Made by a program: the position numbers and the translations under genes. Below are positions 47,082 through 54,994 of a DNA stretch of 64,000 nucleotides, piece after piece; within the stretch, counting starts at the first letter, position 1, and each line of letters starts with the position of its first letter. Source of the DNA: Actinoplanes cyaneus (lineage in GTDB: Bacteria > Actinomycetota > Actinomycetes > Mycobacteriales > Micromonosporaceae). Under the pieces are notes generated by a model, which made no database searches, was not told where the DNA came from, and worked only from the letters and a program-made list of their open reading frames with translations. The DNA is taken from NCBI RefSeq assembly GCF_016862095.1, contig NZ_BOMH01000014.1:1-64000 (forward strand), given 5' to 3'.

Positions 47082-47777
47082 TCAGGCGCGACGGGCGTAG
47101 GTCGTCACTTGACGGCGGGCCAGGTCCTCCAGGATCTCGGCGGTCGCCGAGGAGCCGAAGCGGGTCACGCCGACCGAGGCCATCGCCAGCAGCGTGTCCA
47201 GACTGCGGATCCCGCCGGACGCCTTGACCTGTACCTTCGGCGAGACGGCCGAGCGCATCAGGGCCAGGTCGTCAAGCGTCGCACCGGTCGGCGCGAAGCC
47301 CGTCGAGGTCTTCACGAACGCGGCGCCGGCCCGCTCGGCGGCCCAGCACGCGGCCAGCTTCTCCTCGTCGGTGAGGTACGCCGTCTCGAGGATGACCTTG
47401 ACGTGCGCCTCGCCGGCCGCCCGGACGATCTCCTTGATCTCGGTCTCCACCGCGGCGATGTCGCCCGACCGCAGCCAGCCGATGTTGATCACCATGTCGA
47501 TCTCGGTCGCGCCGCGGGCCACCGCCTGCTCGGTCTCGGCGACCTTGACCTCGGTGCTGGTGTCGCCGTGCGGGAAGCCGATCACGGTGCCGACCTGGAC
47601 GCCGGTGTCGTGCAGCAGCTCGACCGCGAGCGGCACGTCGGACGGCCGCACGCAGACGGACGCCACCTGGTACTTCGCGGCGACGGCGCAACCCTGACGA
47701 ACGTCCTCACTGGTGAACTGCGGCTGGAGGATGGAGTGGTCGATCATGCGGGCGATCTGCGGCACCGTGAAATCCAT
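47082..47777 (-). CDS. deoC: Deoxyribose-phosphate aldolase
   Basis: Splits 2-deoxyribose-5-phosphate into glyceraldehyde-3-phosphate and acetaldehyde in deoxynucleoside use. 231 aa from the ATG at 47777. Class I aldolase barrel: MIDHSILQP, EIDMVINIGWLRSGD, VKVILETAYL, the Schiff-base lysine in FVKTSTGFAPTGAT, and the second lysine in VQVKASGGIRS. Longer frames would run into the GntR operator. Divergent from gntR with a shared operator, so deoC is probably repressed by that GntR protein. Confidence 0.95.
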   Translation of the reverse strand: MDFTVPQIARMIDHSILQPQFTSEDVRQGCAVAAKYQVASVCVRPSDVPLAVELLHDTGVQVGTVIGFPHGDTSTEVKVAETEQAVARGATEIDMVINIGWLRSGDIAAVETEIKEIVRAAGEAHVKVILETAYLTDEEKLAACWAAERAGAAFVKTSTGFAPTGATLDDLALMRSAVSPKVQVKASGGIRSLDTLLAMASVGVTRFGSSATAEILEDLARRQVTTYARRA

Positions 47778-47791
47778 GACTGCAAAAGCTA

Positions 47792-47821
47792 CCTGTCTAG
47801 ACAACCACTTGTCTAGACAGG
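47792..47821. promoter_or_regulatory. GntR operator: two TGTCTAGACA palindromes between deoC and gntR
   Basis: TGTCTAGACA occurs at 47794-47803 and 47810-47819, 16 bp apart. The whole 30-bp block is symmetric except for its central six bases. GTCTAGAC is the core recognised by HutC/DasR-type GntR regulators. It lies 15 bp from the deoC start and 27 bp from the gntR start, so both genes are probably controlled. Confidence 0.85.
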
Positions 47822-47847
47822 TTGTGCCGCTCGGTAGGGTGTCCCTC

Positions 47848-48567
47848 ATGTCCGCCGGACCAGACTTCGCGCCGCGCTACTTCCGTATCGAGCAGGAGCT
47901 CCGAGCGCGGATCGCCAACGCGCGGCCGCATGATCCACTGCCCTCCGAGCCGGAGCTGGCGCGCGAGTTCGGAGTCAGCCGGATGACCGCCCGGGCAGCG
48001 GTGACGCAGCTGGTCAACGACGGTCTGGCGTACCGGGCGCCCGGCCGCGGCACGTTCGTGGCGGTGCCCACCGGCCCGCGCCGCGCCGACAACCTGGTCC
48101 GCCTCAGCGAGGAGATCCGCAAACAGGGCAAGAAGCCGTCGTCCCGGGTGGTCAGCGCCGAGCTGCGGCCGGCCACCGTGATCGAGGCGACCCGGCTGCG
48201 GCAGCGGGCCGGCGACGTGGTCGCGATCTACCGGGTGCGGCAGGCCGACGGCGATCCGTTCGCCTTCGAGCACGCCTGCTACCCCGGGGTGCTGAACGCG
48301 CTGCTCGACTTCGACCTGTCCGGTTCGGTGCACGAGGCGCTGGTCGCGCTCGGTCGTGTCCCGACCCGGGGCACCTCCACGATCACCGCCCAGCCGGCCA
48401 ACGAGGAGGACGCGAAGGAGCTGGGCGTCCCGGCCGGCACCGCGTTGCTCGTCGAGGAACGGCTCATCCTGGACCAGCAGGGGCGGCCGCTGGAGCTGAG
48501 CGAGTCGCGCTACACCGGCACGAAGTACCGCCTCGACGTCGCCTTCGGGGTCGAGCCGCACCAGTAA
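47848..48567 (+). CDS. GntR-family regulator (HutC subfamily)
   Basis: 239 aa. N-terminal winged helix (YFRIEQELRARI, DPLPSEPELAREFGVSRMTARAAVTQLVNDGLAYRAPGRGTFVA) and a C-terminal UTRA ligand domain (AIYRVRQADGDPFAFEHACY, LLVEERLILDQQGRPLELSESRYTGTKYRLDV). ATG 47848 starts just before the DNA-binding domain. Divergent from deoC across two TGTCTAGACA palindromes, which suggests it represses deoC and itself, with a (deoxy)sugar-phosphate ligand as inducer. The ligand is inference. Confidence 0.92.
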   Translation: MSAGPDFAPRYFRIEQELRARIANARPHDPLPSEPELAREFGVSRMTARAAVTQLVNDGLAYRAPGRGTFVAVPTGPRRADNLVRLSEEIRKQGKKPSSRVVSAELRPATVIEATRLRQRAGDVVAIYRVRQADGDPFAFEHACYPGVLNALLDFDLSGSVHEALVALGRVPTRGTSTITAQPANEEDAKELGVPAGTALLVEERLILDQQGRPLELSESRYTGTKYRLDVAFGVEPHQ

Positions 48568-48609
48568 ACGACTTCCGGCACGACCGCGGGCGCCGGTAAC
48601 GTCGGCGAC

Positions 48610-48633
48610 GTGTCGTACCAGTTCTACCTCTGA
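48610..48633 (+). CDS. Seven-codon leader peptide MSYQFYL upstream of the ABC-F gene
   Basis: GTG TCG TAC CAG TTC TAC CTC TGA. It starts about eight bases after a -10-like TAACGT (48597-48602) with no clear ribosome binding site, so it may begin a leaderless transcript. Short leader peptides with stalling upstream of antibiotic-resistance ABC-F genes are known in actinobacteria. Its last codons pair with the ABC-F ribosome binding site. Confidence 0.6.
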   Translation: MSYQFYL

Positions 48634-48713
48634 GCTGCCCTGAGCAGGCCTGCCGTGCGCGTCGCGCCGCGGGCCGCTCGCCGCTGTCCACCAACAGCCC
48701 TCTCGCTCAGAGG
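48627..48713 (+). promoter_or_regulatory. Leader-peptide attenuator masking the ABC-F ribosome binding site
   Basis: CCTCTGAGC (48627-48635), which contains the leader's last codon and stop, is perfectly complementary to GCTCAGAGG (48705-48713), which includes part of the GAGGAAG ribosome binding site of the ABC-F gene. A ribosome stalled on the leader would free the site. Several GC-rich inner hairpins lie between. Confidence 0.6.
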
Positions 48714-48724
48714 AAGAAATCGGC

Positions 48725-50257
48725 ATGCCTGCCACCACCACTGTTCAGCTCGTCGCTGCCGGAATTCGCGCTGATCGGGCGCGACTGTCCGGAATTGATC
48801 TCGCCGTCTCGGCCGGCTCCCGCTGGGGGATCGTCGGGGAGAACGGCCGGGGAAAGACCACCCTGCTGCGGATCCTGGCGGGGACGCTCGCCCCGGACGC
48901 CGGGACCGTCCACCTCGTCGGGACGCTCGGGGTCGCCGATCAAGAACTGACCTTCCAGCCGGGGGACACGGTCGGGACGTTTGTCGAGGCGGCGCTGGCG
49001 GAGTCCCGGGCGGCGCTTGCCGGTCTGGAAGAAGCAGCTCAGTCGCTTGCCGAGGCTTCCTCCGGCGCGCTCGTGGAGGCCGAGGGCCTCTACGCGCGGG
49101 CGCTCGGCGTGGCGGAACGGCTCGACGCCTGGGACGCGGACCGCCGCGTCGACCTCGCCCTGGCCCGGCTCGGCGCGGTCGATGATCGGGAGCGGCCGCT
49201 GGCCACGCTTTCGGTCGGCCAGCGTTACCGGGTGCGGCTGGCCTGCCTGCTCGGCGCGGCCCACGACTTCCTGCTGATGGACGAGCCGACCAACCACCTG
49301 GACGCGGACGGACTCGACTTCCTGACTGGTCGGTTGCGGTCACACCCGGGCGGGGTGGTGCTGGTCAGCCACGATCGGGCGTTGCTCAGCGACGTGACCA
49401 CGACGATCCTCGACCTGGATCCGACCATGGACGGCCGGCCCGCGGTCCACGGCGGCGGATTCGCCGGATATCAGAGCGGGCGGGCCGCGGCGCTCGCCCG
49501 CTGGGAACAGACCTACGACGAGCAGGCCGCCGAACGTGCCCGGCTCGCGGACGCGCTCTCCGAGGCGCAGAACCGCCTGGTCACCGGATGGCGGCCGGAC
49601 AAGGGGGTCGGGCGGCACAAGCGGGCCACCCGTGCGTCCGGACTGGTGCGCTCCGTTCACCGCAGGAGCGACGAGCTTGACAGGCAAGCGGTCACGGCGC
49701 CGCGGCCACCGGCCCGGTTCCGGATGCCGGAGCTGCCGGAACGGCCCGGAGTGACCCTGCTCGCCGCGGACCGGATCACCGTGGGGCAGCGGCTGCGGCA
49801 GCCCGTCTCGGTGACGCTCGCGTCGGGATCGCGGCTGGTGGTCACCGGCTCCAACGGGGCGGGCAAGTCGACGCTGCTCGCTGTGCTCGCAGGACTTCTC
49901 CGACCCGATTCGGGTACGGTGTCGCGCGCTCACGGCGTACGCACGGGTCTGCTGTCCCAGGAATCGCCGGAGCCGGCGGCGCGCAGGGCGACGGTGACCA
50001 CTTTCGGCCTCCTCGCCGCGTCCGATTCCGGTCGGCCGCTCTCCACCGGGCAGCGGCGCCGGTGGGACCTGGCATCGCTGCTGGCCACCGAGCCGCACGT
50101 GCTGCTGCTCGACGAACCGACCAACCACCTGTCGATCGCGCTGGTCGACGAGCTGACCGAGGCGCTGCTGCACACGCCGGCCGCGGTGGTCGTCGCCACC
50201 CACGACCGGCAACTGCGCAAGGATCTCGGCGCCTGGCCCGAACTGCACCTCGGCTAG
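48725..50257 (+). CDS. ABC-F ATPase, probable ribosome-protection antibiotic resistance protein
   Basis: 510 aa, no membrane segments. Two nucleotide-binding domains. NBD1: GENGRGKTT, LSVGQRYRV, LLMDEPTNHLD, SHDR. NBD2: GSNGAGKST, LSTGQRRRWD, LLLDEPTNHLS, THDR. Between them is a charged linker (~245-330, YDEQAAERARLADALSEAQNRL) of the type that reaches into the ribosome. Acts at the ribosome to displace bound drugs, by family analogy. The leader-peptide attenuator upstream supports an antibiotic-inducible role. Which drugs is unknown. ATG with GAGGAAG upstream. Confidence 0.9.
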   Translation: MPATTTVQLVAAGIRADRARLSGIDLAVSAGSRWGIVGENGRGKTTLLRILAGTLAPDAGTVHLVGTLGVADQELTFQPGDTVGTFVEAALAESRAALAGLEEAAQSLAEASSGALVEAEGLYARALGVAERLDAWDADRRVDLALARLGAVDDRERPLATLSVGQRYRVRLACLLGAAHDFLLMDEPTNHLDADGLDFLTGRLRSHPGGVVLVSHDRALLSDVTTTILDLDPTMDGRPAVHGGGFAGYQSGRAAALARWEQTYDEQAAERARLADALSEAQNRLVTGWRPDKGVGRHKRATRASGLVRSVHRRSDELDRQAVTAPRPPARFRMPELPERPGVTLLAADRITVGQRLRQPVSVTLASGSRLVVTGSNGAGKSTLLAVLAGLLRPDSGTVSRAHGVRTGLLSQESPEPAARRATVTTFGLLAASDSGRPLSTGQRRRWDLASLLATEPHVLLLDEPTNHLSIALVDELTEALLHTPAAVVVATHDRQLRKDLGAWPELHLG

Positions 50258-50309
50258 GAGTTACCGGCCGGCTGGGCGATCCAGCTCCGTTCCGATTGCC
50301 TGACCCCGG

Positions 50310-50340
50310 GAGAGCCGCCGTGACTCGCACGGCGGCTCTC
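50310..50340. terminator. Bidirectional terminator between ABC-F and the sigma-operon
   Basis: Perfect 13-bp stem GAGAGCCGCCGTG / CACGGCGGCTCTC with a 5-nt loop in the 142-bp convergent gap. It is unrelated to the CGGCTGG family. A smaller ACGGCTCA/TGAGCCGT hairpin follows. Confidence 0.85.
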
Positions 50341-50399
50341 TCCGGCGGCCCGCACGGCTCACCCCGAACTGAGCCGTGACCCCCTCAGCCCTCGCGGGC

Positions 50400-51599
50400 T
50401 CATTCGCAGTGCCAGAGCACGGGCTGGATGTTGTCGTTCGCGTCGTCGGACTGGCCCCCGATGGTCCGGCCGTCATCGCTCAGCGTGTTGGCGAGGTCGG
50501 CCAGGCGGTCACCACCGGCCGGCGCCAGCCCGGGCAGCGCGATCAGGTGCTCGTCGGCGAGCAGCTTGGCGCCGCCCTGCTTGCCGACGCCGGTCTGCCA
50601 GCCCATGGCGTTCACCGCGTCGGCGCTCTTGTCGAACTGACCGACGACGGTCATCTCGCCCGTCCGCACATTCCAGCGGATCGCCTCGACCTTGCCCTGG
50701 GCCTTCTTCTCACCACTGGCCGATTTGCCGCCGGCCTCGTTCGCCACGCCGACGGCCCAGCCGTTGCGGAGGTGGAAGAGCCGGCCCTCGAACCGCTTGC
50801 CGTCCGTGTCAGGCAGTCGCAGCGCGTGATGGGTGCCGTCCGGCAGCCAGACGTAGGGCACCTTGTTGTCGAGCGTGCCGATCACGGTGCCGTCGTCGTC
50901 GATGTCGGTCGCGATCGCCGTCTGCGTGCCCGCCGGCACCGGAAGCTGGGTCGGGCCGGCCGACGGCGAGGACCAGAGCAGCGGATGAGCCCCGTCGTCC
51001 CCGACGATCTTGCCGTCCCGGTTGATCGCGTAGGCCGACCCGCTCGAGACGCCGGGCAGCTGAGTGACCTTGCCGTCCCGGAACACGAACGGCATCGGAG
51101 TGTTTTCCCCGATGTAGCTCCACCCCACCGCCGTGCCGCTCGTGTTGACGTCGTGCAGCAACTCCTCCTCGTCACCCGGGAGCGGCACCTCCTCGGCCAC
51201 CCCGTTGTGCCAGATGACCGCCTGATAGCCGCCGGCTTTCGGATAGGACCGGCCCACGAAGAACTTCCCGGTGGGGTCGGCGCCGAAGACCAGCGCCGCA
51301 CGAGCGCCGTCCGGCACCGGCAGCCGCTCGATCGTGCAGCTCGCCGGGGCTTTGACGGCCGTGGCCGTCGTGGTCGTGGTCGCGGCCGGCTGCGCCGGGG
51401 TCGTCGCCGGGCCGGGCGACCTGATCATCAGGCCGCCGACGGTGACAGCAGCCACGGTCAGCGTGACAGCCCCGGTGTAGGTGGCGCCCCGGATGGCCCG
51501 CTTACGGCGGGCGGCCGAGATCGCCAGGGGGATGTCCACCGTGGAGGGCGAGCTCGGCTCGGTGTCGAGCGGGCGCAGCAGATCGAAGTCGGATGGCAT
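50400..51599 (-). CDS. Membrane protein with extracellular beta-propeller-like domain, sigma-factor partner
   Basis: 399 aa. A cytoplasmic N-terminus of ~37 residues (MPSDFDLLRPLDTEPSSPST...), one TM at about 38-58 (ATYTGAVTLTVAAVTVGGLMI), a Thr/Ala/Pro linker, then an extracytoplasmic domain of repeated PFVFRDGKVTQLPG / HPLLWSS / PYVWLPDG units that look like beta-propeller blades. It is co-transcribed with the SigE-family sigma gene upstream (9 bp gap). It lacks the classical zinc anti-sigma motif, so whether it restrains the sigma factor is open. Confidence 0.75.
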   Translation of the reverse strand: MPSDFDLLRPLDTEPSSPSTVDIPLAISAARRKRAIRGATYTGAVTLTVAAVTVGGLMIRSPGPATTPAQPAATTTTTATAVKAPASCTIERLPVPDGARAALVFGADPTGKFFVGRSYPKAGGYQAVIWHNGVAEEVPLPGDEEELLHDVNTSGTAVGWSYIGENTPMPFVFRDGKVTQLPGVSSGSAYAINRDGKIVGDDGAHPLLWSSPSAGPTQLPVPAGTQTAIATDIDDDGTVIGTLDNKVPYVWLPDGTHHALRLPDTDGKRFEGRLFHLRNGWAVGVANEAGGKSASGEKKAQGKVEAIRWNVRTGEMTVVGQFDKSADAVNAMGWQTGVGKQGGAKLLADEHLIALPGLAPAGGDRLADLANTLSDDGRTIGGQSDDANDNIQPVLWHCE

Positions 51600-51608
51600 G
51601 TCGGCTCC

Positions 51609-52112
51609 TCAAATCGTGGCGGCGAGCTCAGGCTCACCGAGCAGACGTCGCAGAGTGGCGAGACCACGGGAGGTGTGGCTCTTGACCGTGCCGGAGGTGC
51701 AGCCGAGAGTCGCCGCGACCTCGTCGACCGGCAGGTCGTAGAAGAACCGGAGCACGAGCACCGCCTGCTGGCGGCGCGGCAGCCGGGCGAGTGCCGCGCG
51801 GACGACCAGGCGATCCTCGACAGCGCTCGGCTCGAGCGGCGGCGGCTCGGGCGCATGCCGGAACAGCCGGACCTTGGCCCACGACAGCCGTCGCTCGTCC
51901 ACGAACGACCTGACCAGCATGGTCCGCACGTAGGCGTCGAGATGCTCGGCGGCACTCGCCCGCCGCCACTTCAGGAACAGCGTGGTGATCGTCTGCTGCA
52001 CCAGATCGTCGGCACGGTGATCGTCACCGGCGAGAAGGAACGCCAGCCGTCTCAGCGCGGGAACACGCGCTGACACGTACTCGATGTACTCCTTCTCCGA
52101 GCCATCCCGCAT
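51609..52112 (-). CDS. SigE-family ECF RNA polymerase sigma factor
   Basis: 167 aa from the ATG at 52112 (GAAGGG nine bases upstream; an ATG at 52139 would add nine residues). Region 2: EYIEYVSARVPALRRLAFLLAGDDHRADDLVQQTITTLFLKW. Region 4: LARLPRRQQAVLVLRFFYDLPVDEVAATLGCTSGTVKSHTSRGLATLRRLL. This is the SigE-like subgroup expanded in Actinoplanes-type genomes. Forms an operon with the downstream membrane protein, which may sense an outside signal. Confidence 0.92.
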   Translation of the reverse strand: MRDGSEKEYIEYVSARVPALRRLAFLLAGDDHRADDLVQQTITTLFLKWRRASAAEHLDAYVRTMLVRSFVDERRLSWAKVRLFRHAPEPPPLEPSAVEDRLVVRAALARLPRRQQAVLVLRFFYDLPVDEVAATLGCTSGTVKSHTSRGLATLRRLLGEPELAATI

Positions 52113-52226
52113 CGCACTGCCCTTCCGTCGGTTCATCACCCCTCAGACGGCCCCGGCGGACCGCCCGGTTGTCATGCCGTGCAGAGCAGTTTGCCGATTT
52201 GAGGTACGCCGGCCGAGGCGCGCGAT

Positions 52227-53057
52227 TCAGGCGGACCGGGAAGTGCTGGCTGCCAGTGAACCCAGAAGCGAAAGGGCCTCGGCGCTCGGTGATCCCGGCT
52301 CGGCGTGATAGACCACAAGCTCTTGGCCGGGGCTCGACCGGACGTCGAAGGTCTGCATCCGCAACGTCAACGTCCCCACGTCGCCGTGGTGGAAGTGCTT
52401 GCTCTCCGCGGTCTTGCCGCGTGCGTCATGACTCATCCACAGCTCGGCGAACTCAGGGCTGGCGGCGAGCAGCTCGGCGAGAACCTGCCGGATCCGGGGA
52501 TCGTCGGGAGACTTGCCGTAACCGAGACGGAAGCCGGCCACGGAGTTGCGGGCGACGTGCAGCCAATCCCGGTAGAACGTGCGCCCGGCTGGGTCGGTGA
52601 AGACGATGTGCATCAGATTGCGCGAATGCGCCCAGCTGTGGAACAGCGCGTCCGCGATCGCGTTGGACGCCAGGACGTCGAACGCCCGGTTGTAGACGAC
52701 GGCCGGATTGTTCGGCCAGGTCCCCATCAACGACAGCAGGCTCGGATCGACACGGTCGTTGCCGGCCGCCGACAGCGCCCGAGGGCTGAGCCCGGCCACC
52801 CTGAACAGGTGCTGACGCTCGTCCTCACCGAGGCGCAGAGCCACCGCCAACGCGTCGACCACCTGGGCCGAGGGCGACCGTTCACGCCCCTGCTCGAGAC
52901 GAACGTAGTAGTCCACGCTCATCCCGGCCAGCATGGCCACTTCCTCGCGCCGCAGGCCCGGAACCCGGCGCTGCCCGGTGCTGACCAGGTTCGCCTCGGC
53001 CGGGCCGATCTTCGCGCGGCGGGCACGGAGATAGGCGCCCAGTTCAGAGCCATGCAT
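52227..53057 (-). CDS. HTH regulator with MmyB-like ligand-binding domain
   Basis: 276 aa from the ATG at 53057. N-terminal XRE-type helix-turn-helix (LGAYLRARRAKI, VPGLRREEVAMLAGMSVDYYVRLEQGRERSPSAQVVDALAVAL) followed by an MmyB/MltR-type ligand domain (PAVVYNRAFDVLASNAIADALFHSW, RNLMHIVFTDPAGRTFYRDW, FRLGYGKSPDDPRI, TFDVRSSPGQELVVYHAEPGS). This type usually regulates the neighbouring divergent enzyme; here that is the amidohydrolase 147 bp away. Confidence 0.92.
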   Translation of the reverse strand: MHGSELGAYLRARRAKIGPAEANLVSTGQRRVPGLRREEVAMLAGMSVDYYVRLEQGRERSPSAQVVDALAVALRLGEDERQHLFRVAGLSPRALSAAGNDRVDPSLLSLMGTWPNNPAVVYNRAFDVLASNAIADALFHSWAHSRNLMHIVFTDPAGRTFYRDWLHVARNSVAGFRLGYGKSPDDPRIRQVLAELLAASPEFAELWMSHDARGKTAESKHFHHGDVGTLTLRMQTFDVRSSPGQELVVYHAEPGSPSAEALSLLGSLAASTSRSA

Positions 53058-53204
53058 ACCGGCATCGTAGGTGCCGGATCGGCGTCCTGCCTGGGTGCGG
53101 TGCACCCAGGAACGTCTCGCCCTGGAACCCTCCGCTCCGCCCTGTGGATGCTTTCACCGGTCGCCGATGCGATCGGCCCGGAGCACTGCCAGGGAAGGAC
53201 TGCC

Positions 53205-54605
53205 ATGTATCTCCACGACGTTGCCCGCCACACCCAGCTGGACCGCCTGCGCGCCACCACCCGGGACTCCCGCCGGCGCGTCCTGCTCACCGGCGCGACG
53301 GTGGTCACCATGGATGCCGCGCTGGGTGTCCTGCCCGTCGGGGACGTCCTGATCGAAGGCGACACGATCGCTGCCGTCGGCGCGAACCTGGGCGTCGAGG
53401 ACGCGATCGTGATCGACGTACGCGGTGCCGTCCTGACACCCGGTTTCGTCGACACCCACCGGCACGCCTGGCAGGCCCAGCTGCGCCGGATCATGCCCGA
53501 CGTCGACGACCTCGGCGCGTACGTGACCACCACGCTGATGGGTTACGCGCCGGTCTACCGGCCGCACGACATGTACGTCGGCACCAGGCTGGCGGCGCTG
53601 ACCGCGATCGACAGCGGTATCACCACGATGCTCGACTTCTCCCACAACTCGCGTACGGCAGCACACTCCGACGAGGCGGTCCGGGCGTTGCTGGACACCG
53701 GCATCCGGGGGATCCACGCCGCCATGGCACCGCACTTCGGTGACTGGGACAGGCAGTGGCCGGCGGATCTGGCCCGGCTCGTCAAGGAGCACGACAGCAG
53801 ACTGGTCACCTTCCGCCTGGCGACCCTGGCGACCGGCGAGATCGGTGGCCCGGATCTGGCGTACGGCCCGCGACTCGCCGCGATGGCGCGAGACCTCGGT
53901 GTCGGGGTCAGCGTCGACGCCGTCTTCGGACCCGCTTCGTCGCACGCGATCCTGGAATGGGAACGGCAAGGCCTGCTCGGGCCCGACGTCACCCTCATCC
54001 ACGCAACCGGCCTGACCGACGACGCGTGGCGGGCGATCGGCGACACCGGAACCACCATCGCCCTGGCACCGACGTCGGAGGCTCAGATAGGCCTGGAGTC
54101 CGCGATCCCGGCCGTCGACGAGGCGCTCGCCGCCGGCGTACGGCCCGGTTTGAGCATCGATGTGGAAGTCGCCCTGGCCAGCGACATGTTCACGCAGATG
54201 CGGGCACTGCACGCCATCCAGCGGATGCGGGCCGTCAACGCCGTCTACGGCACCGGCACCGAGCCGCGGCGCATCAGCACGGGAGACGTGCTGGACTTCG
54301 CCACGCTGCAGGGCGCGCGCACCAACGGACTCGGTGACCTGACCGGCTCGCTGACCGTGGGCAAACAAGCAGACCTGCTGGTGATCGGTGCCCAGGACAT
54401 CAACACCATGCCGCTCAACGACGCGGTGGGCAGCGTGGTGCTCGGCGCCGACGCCCGCAACATCGACACCGTGATCATCGCCGGGCAGGTCCGCAAATGG
54501 GCCGGCCGGCTGCTCGACGTGGACCTCGCCGCGCTGCGTGACGAGGTCGCCGCCTCCCGCGATCACATCCTGCACGCCCATTCGACCATCGGAACCACGA
54601 GGTGA
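53205..54605 (+). CDS. Amidohydrolase (chlorohydrolase/deaminase-type)
   Basis: 466 aa. Composite sandwich strands (RRVLLTGATVVTMD) and TIM-barrel metal-dependent hydrolase with LTPGFVDTHRHAWQ (the HxH metal ligands, here His-Arg-His), LIHATGL, LSIDVEVALASDMF (aspartate in the last motif position) and a C-terminal GKQADLLVIGA. Resembles aminohydrolases of the ATZ/TRZ type; substrate not predictable. ATG with AAGGA upstream. Divergent from the MmyB-type regulator. Its stop overlaps a GTG next to the Atu4866-like lipoprotein, so the two are coupled. Confidence 0.88.
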   Translation: MYLHDVARHTQLDRLRATTRDSRRRVLLTGATVVTMDAALGVLPVGDVLIEGDTIAAVGANLGVEDAIVIDVRGAVLTPGFVDTHRHAWQAQLRRIMPDVDDLGAYVTTTLMGYAPVYRPHDMYVGTRLAALTAIDSGITTMLDFSHNSRTAAHSDEAVRALLDTGIRGIHAAMAPHFGDWDRQWPADLARLVKEHDSRLVTFRLATLATGEIGGPDLAYGPRLAAMARDLGVGVSVDAVFGPASSHAILEWERQGLLGPDVTLIHATGLTDDAWRAIGDTGTTIALAPTSEAQIGLESAIPAVDEALAAGVRPGLSIDVEVALASDMFTQMRALHAIQRMRAVNAVYGTGTEPRRISTGDVLDFATLQGARTNGLGDLTGSLTVGKQADLLVIGAQDINTMPLNDAVGSVVLGADARNIDTVIIAGQVRKWAGRLLDVDLAALRDEVAASRDHILHAHSTIGTTR

Positions 54606-54610
54606 CCCTG

Positions 54611-54994
54611 ATGAGATTCCCCCTTCTGACAGTGCTCAGCGGCGCGTCCATCGCCGTGCTCGTCGCGGCGTGCTCCGTGTCGCCGGACCGAGAGACGCCC
54701 GCCGTGCCGGCCGAAATCGATCAAGAGCCGCCGCACCCGTACGTCGGGATGTGGGTGACGGCTGACGGCCACATCCGCCAGGAACTGCTCGCCAACGGAC
54801 GCTACGACGAGGCGCGTGGCCGGCGGAAGAGCGCCTACACCGGCTCCTACCAGGTGTTCGGAACCCGTATCGAGTACGTCGACGACACCGGCTTCACCGC
54901 GGACGGAACGTTCGACGCGGACATCCTGCACCACGGCGGCGACGTCTTCTACCGCGAGGGCAGCGACGCACACCGACGGTCGAGCGGGAGCTAG
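54611..54994 (+). CDS. Atu4866-family lipoprotein
   Basis: 127 aa from ATG 54611 (the GTG at 54602 that overlaps the amidohydrolase stop is an alternative). Lipoprotein signal LVAAC with cysteine near residue 21. The rest is an Atu4866-type domain: YVGMWVTADGHIRQELLANGRYDEARG, YTGSYQVFGTRIEYVDDTGF and HHGGDVFYR. A small beta-barrel family without assigned function, often found next to enzymes. Converges with the helicase gene with no gap. Confidence 0.8.
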   Translation: MRFPLLTVLSGASIAVLVAACSVSPDRETPAVPAEIDQEPPHPYVGMWVTADGHIRQELLANGRYDEARGRRKSAYTGSYQVFGTRIEYVDDTGFTADGTFDADILHHGGDVFYREGSDAHRRSSGS

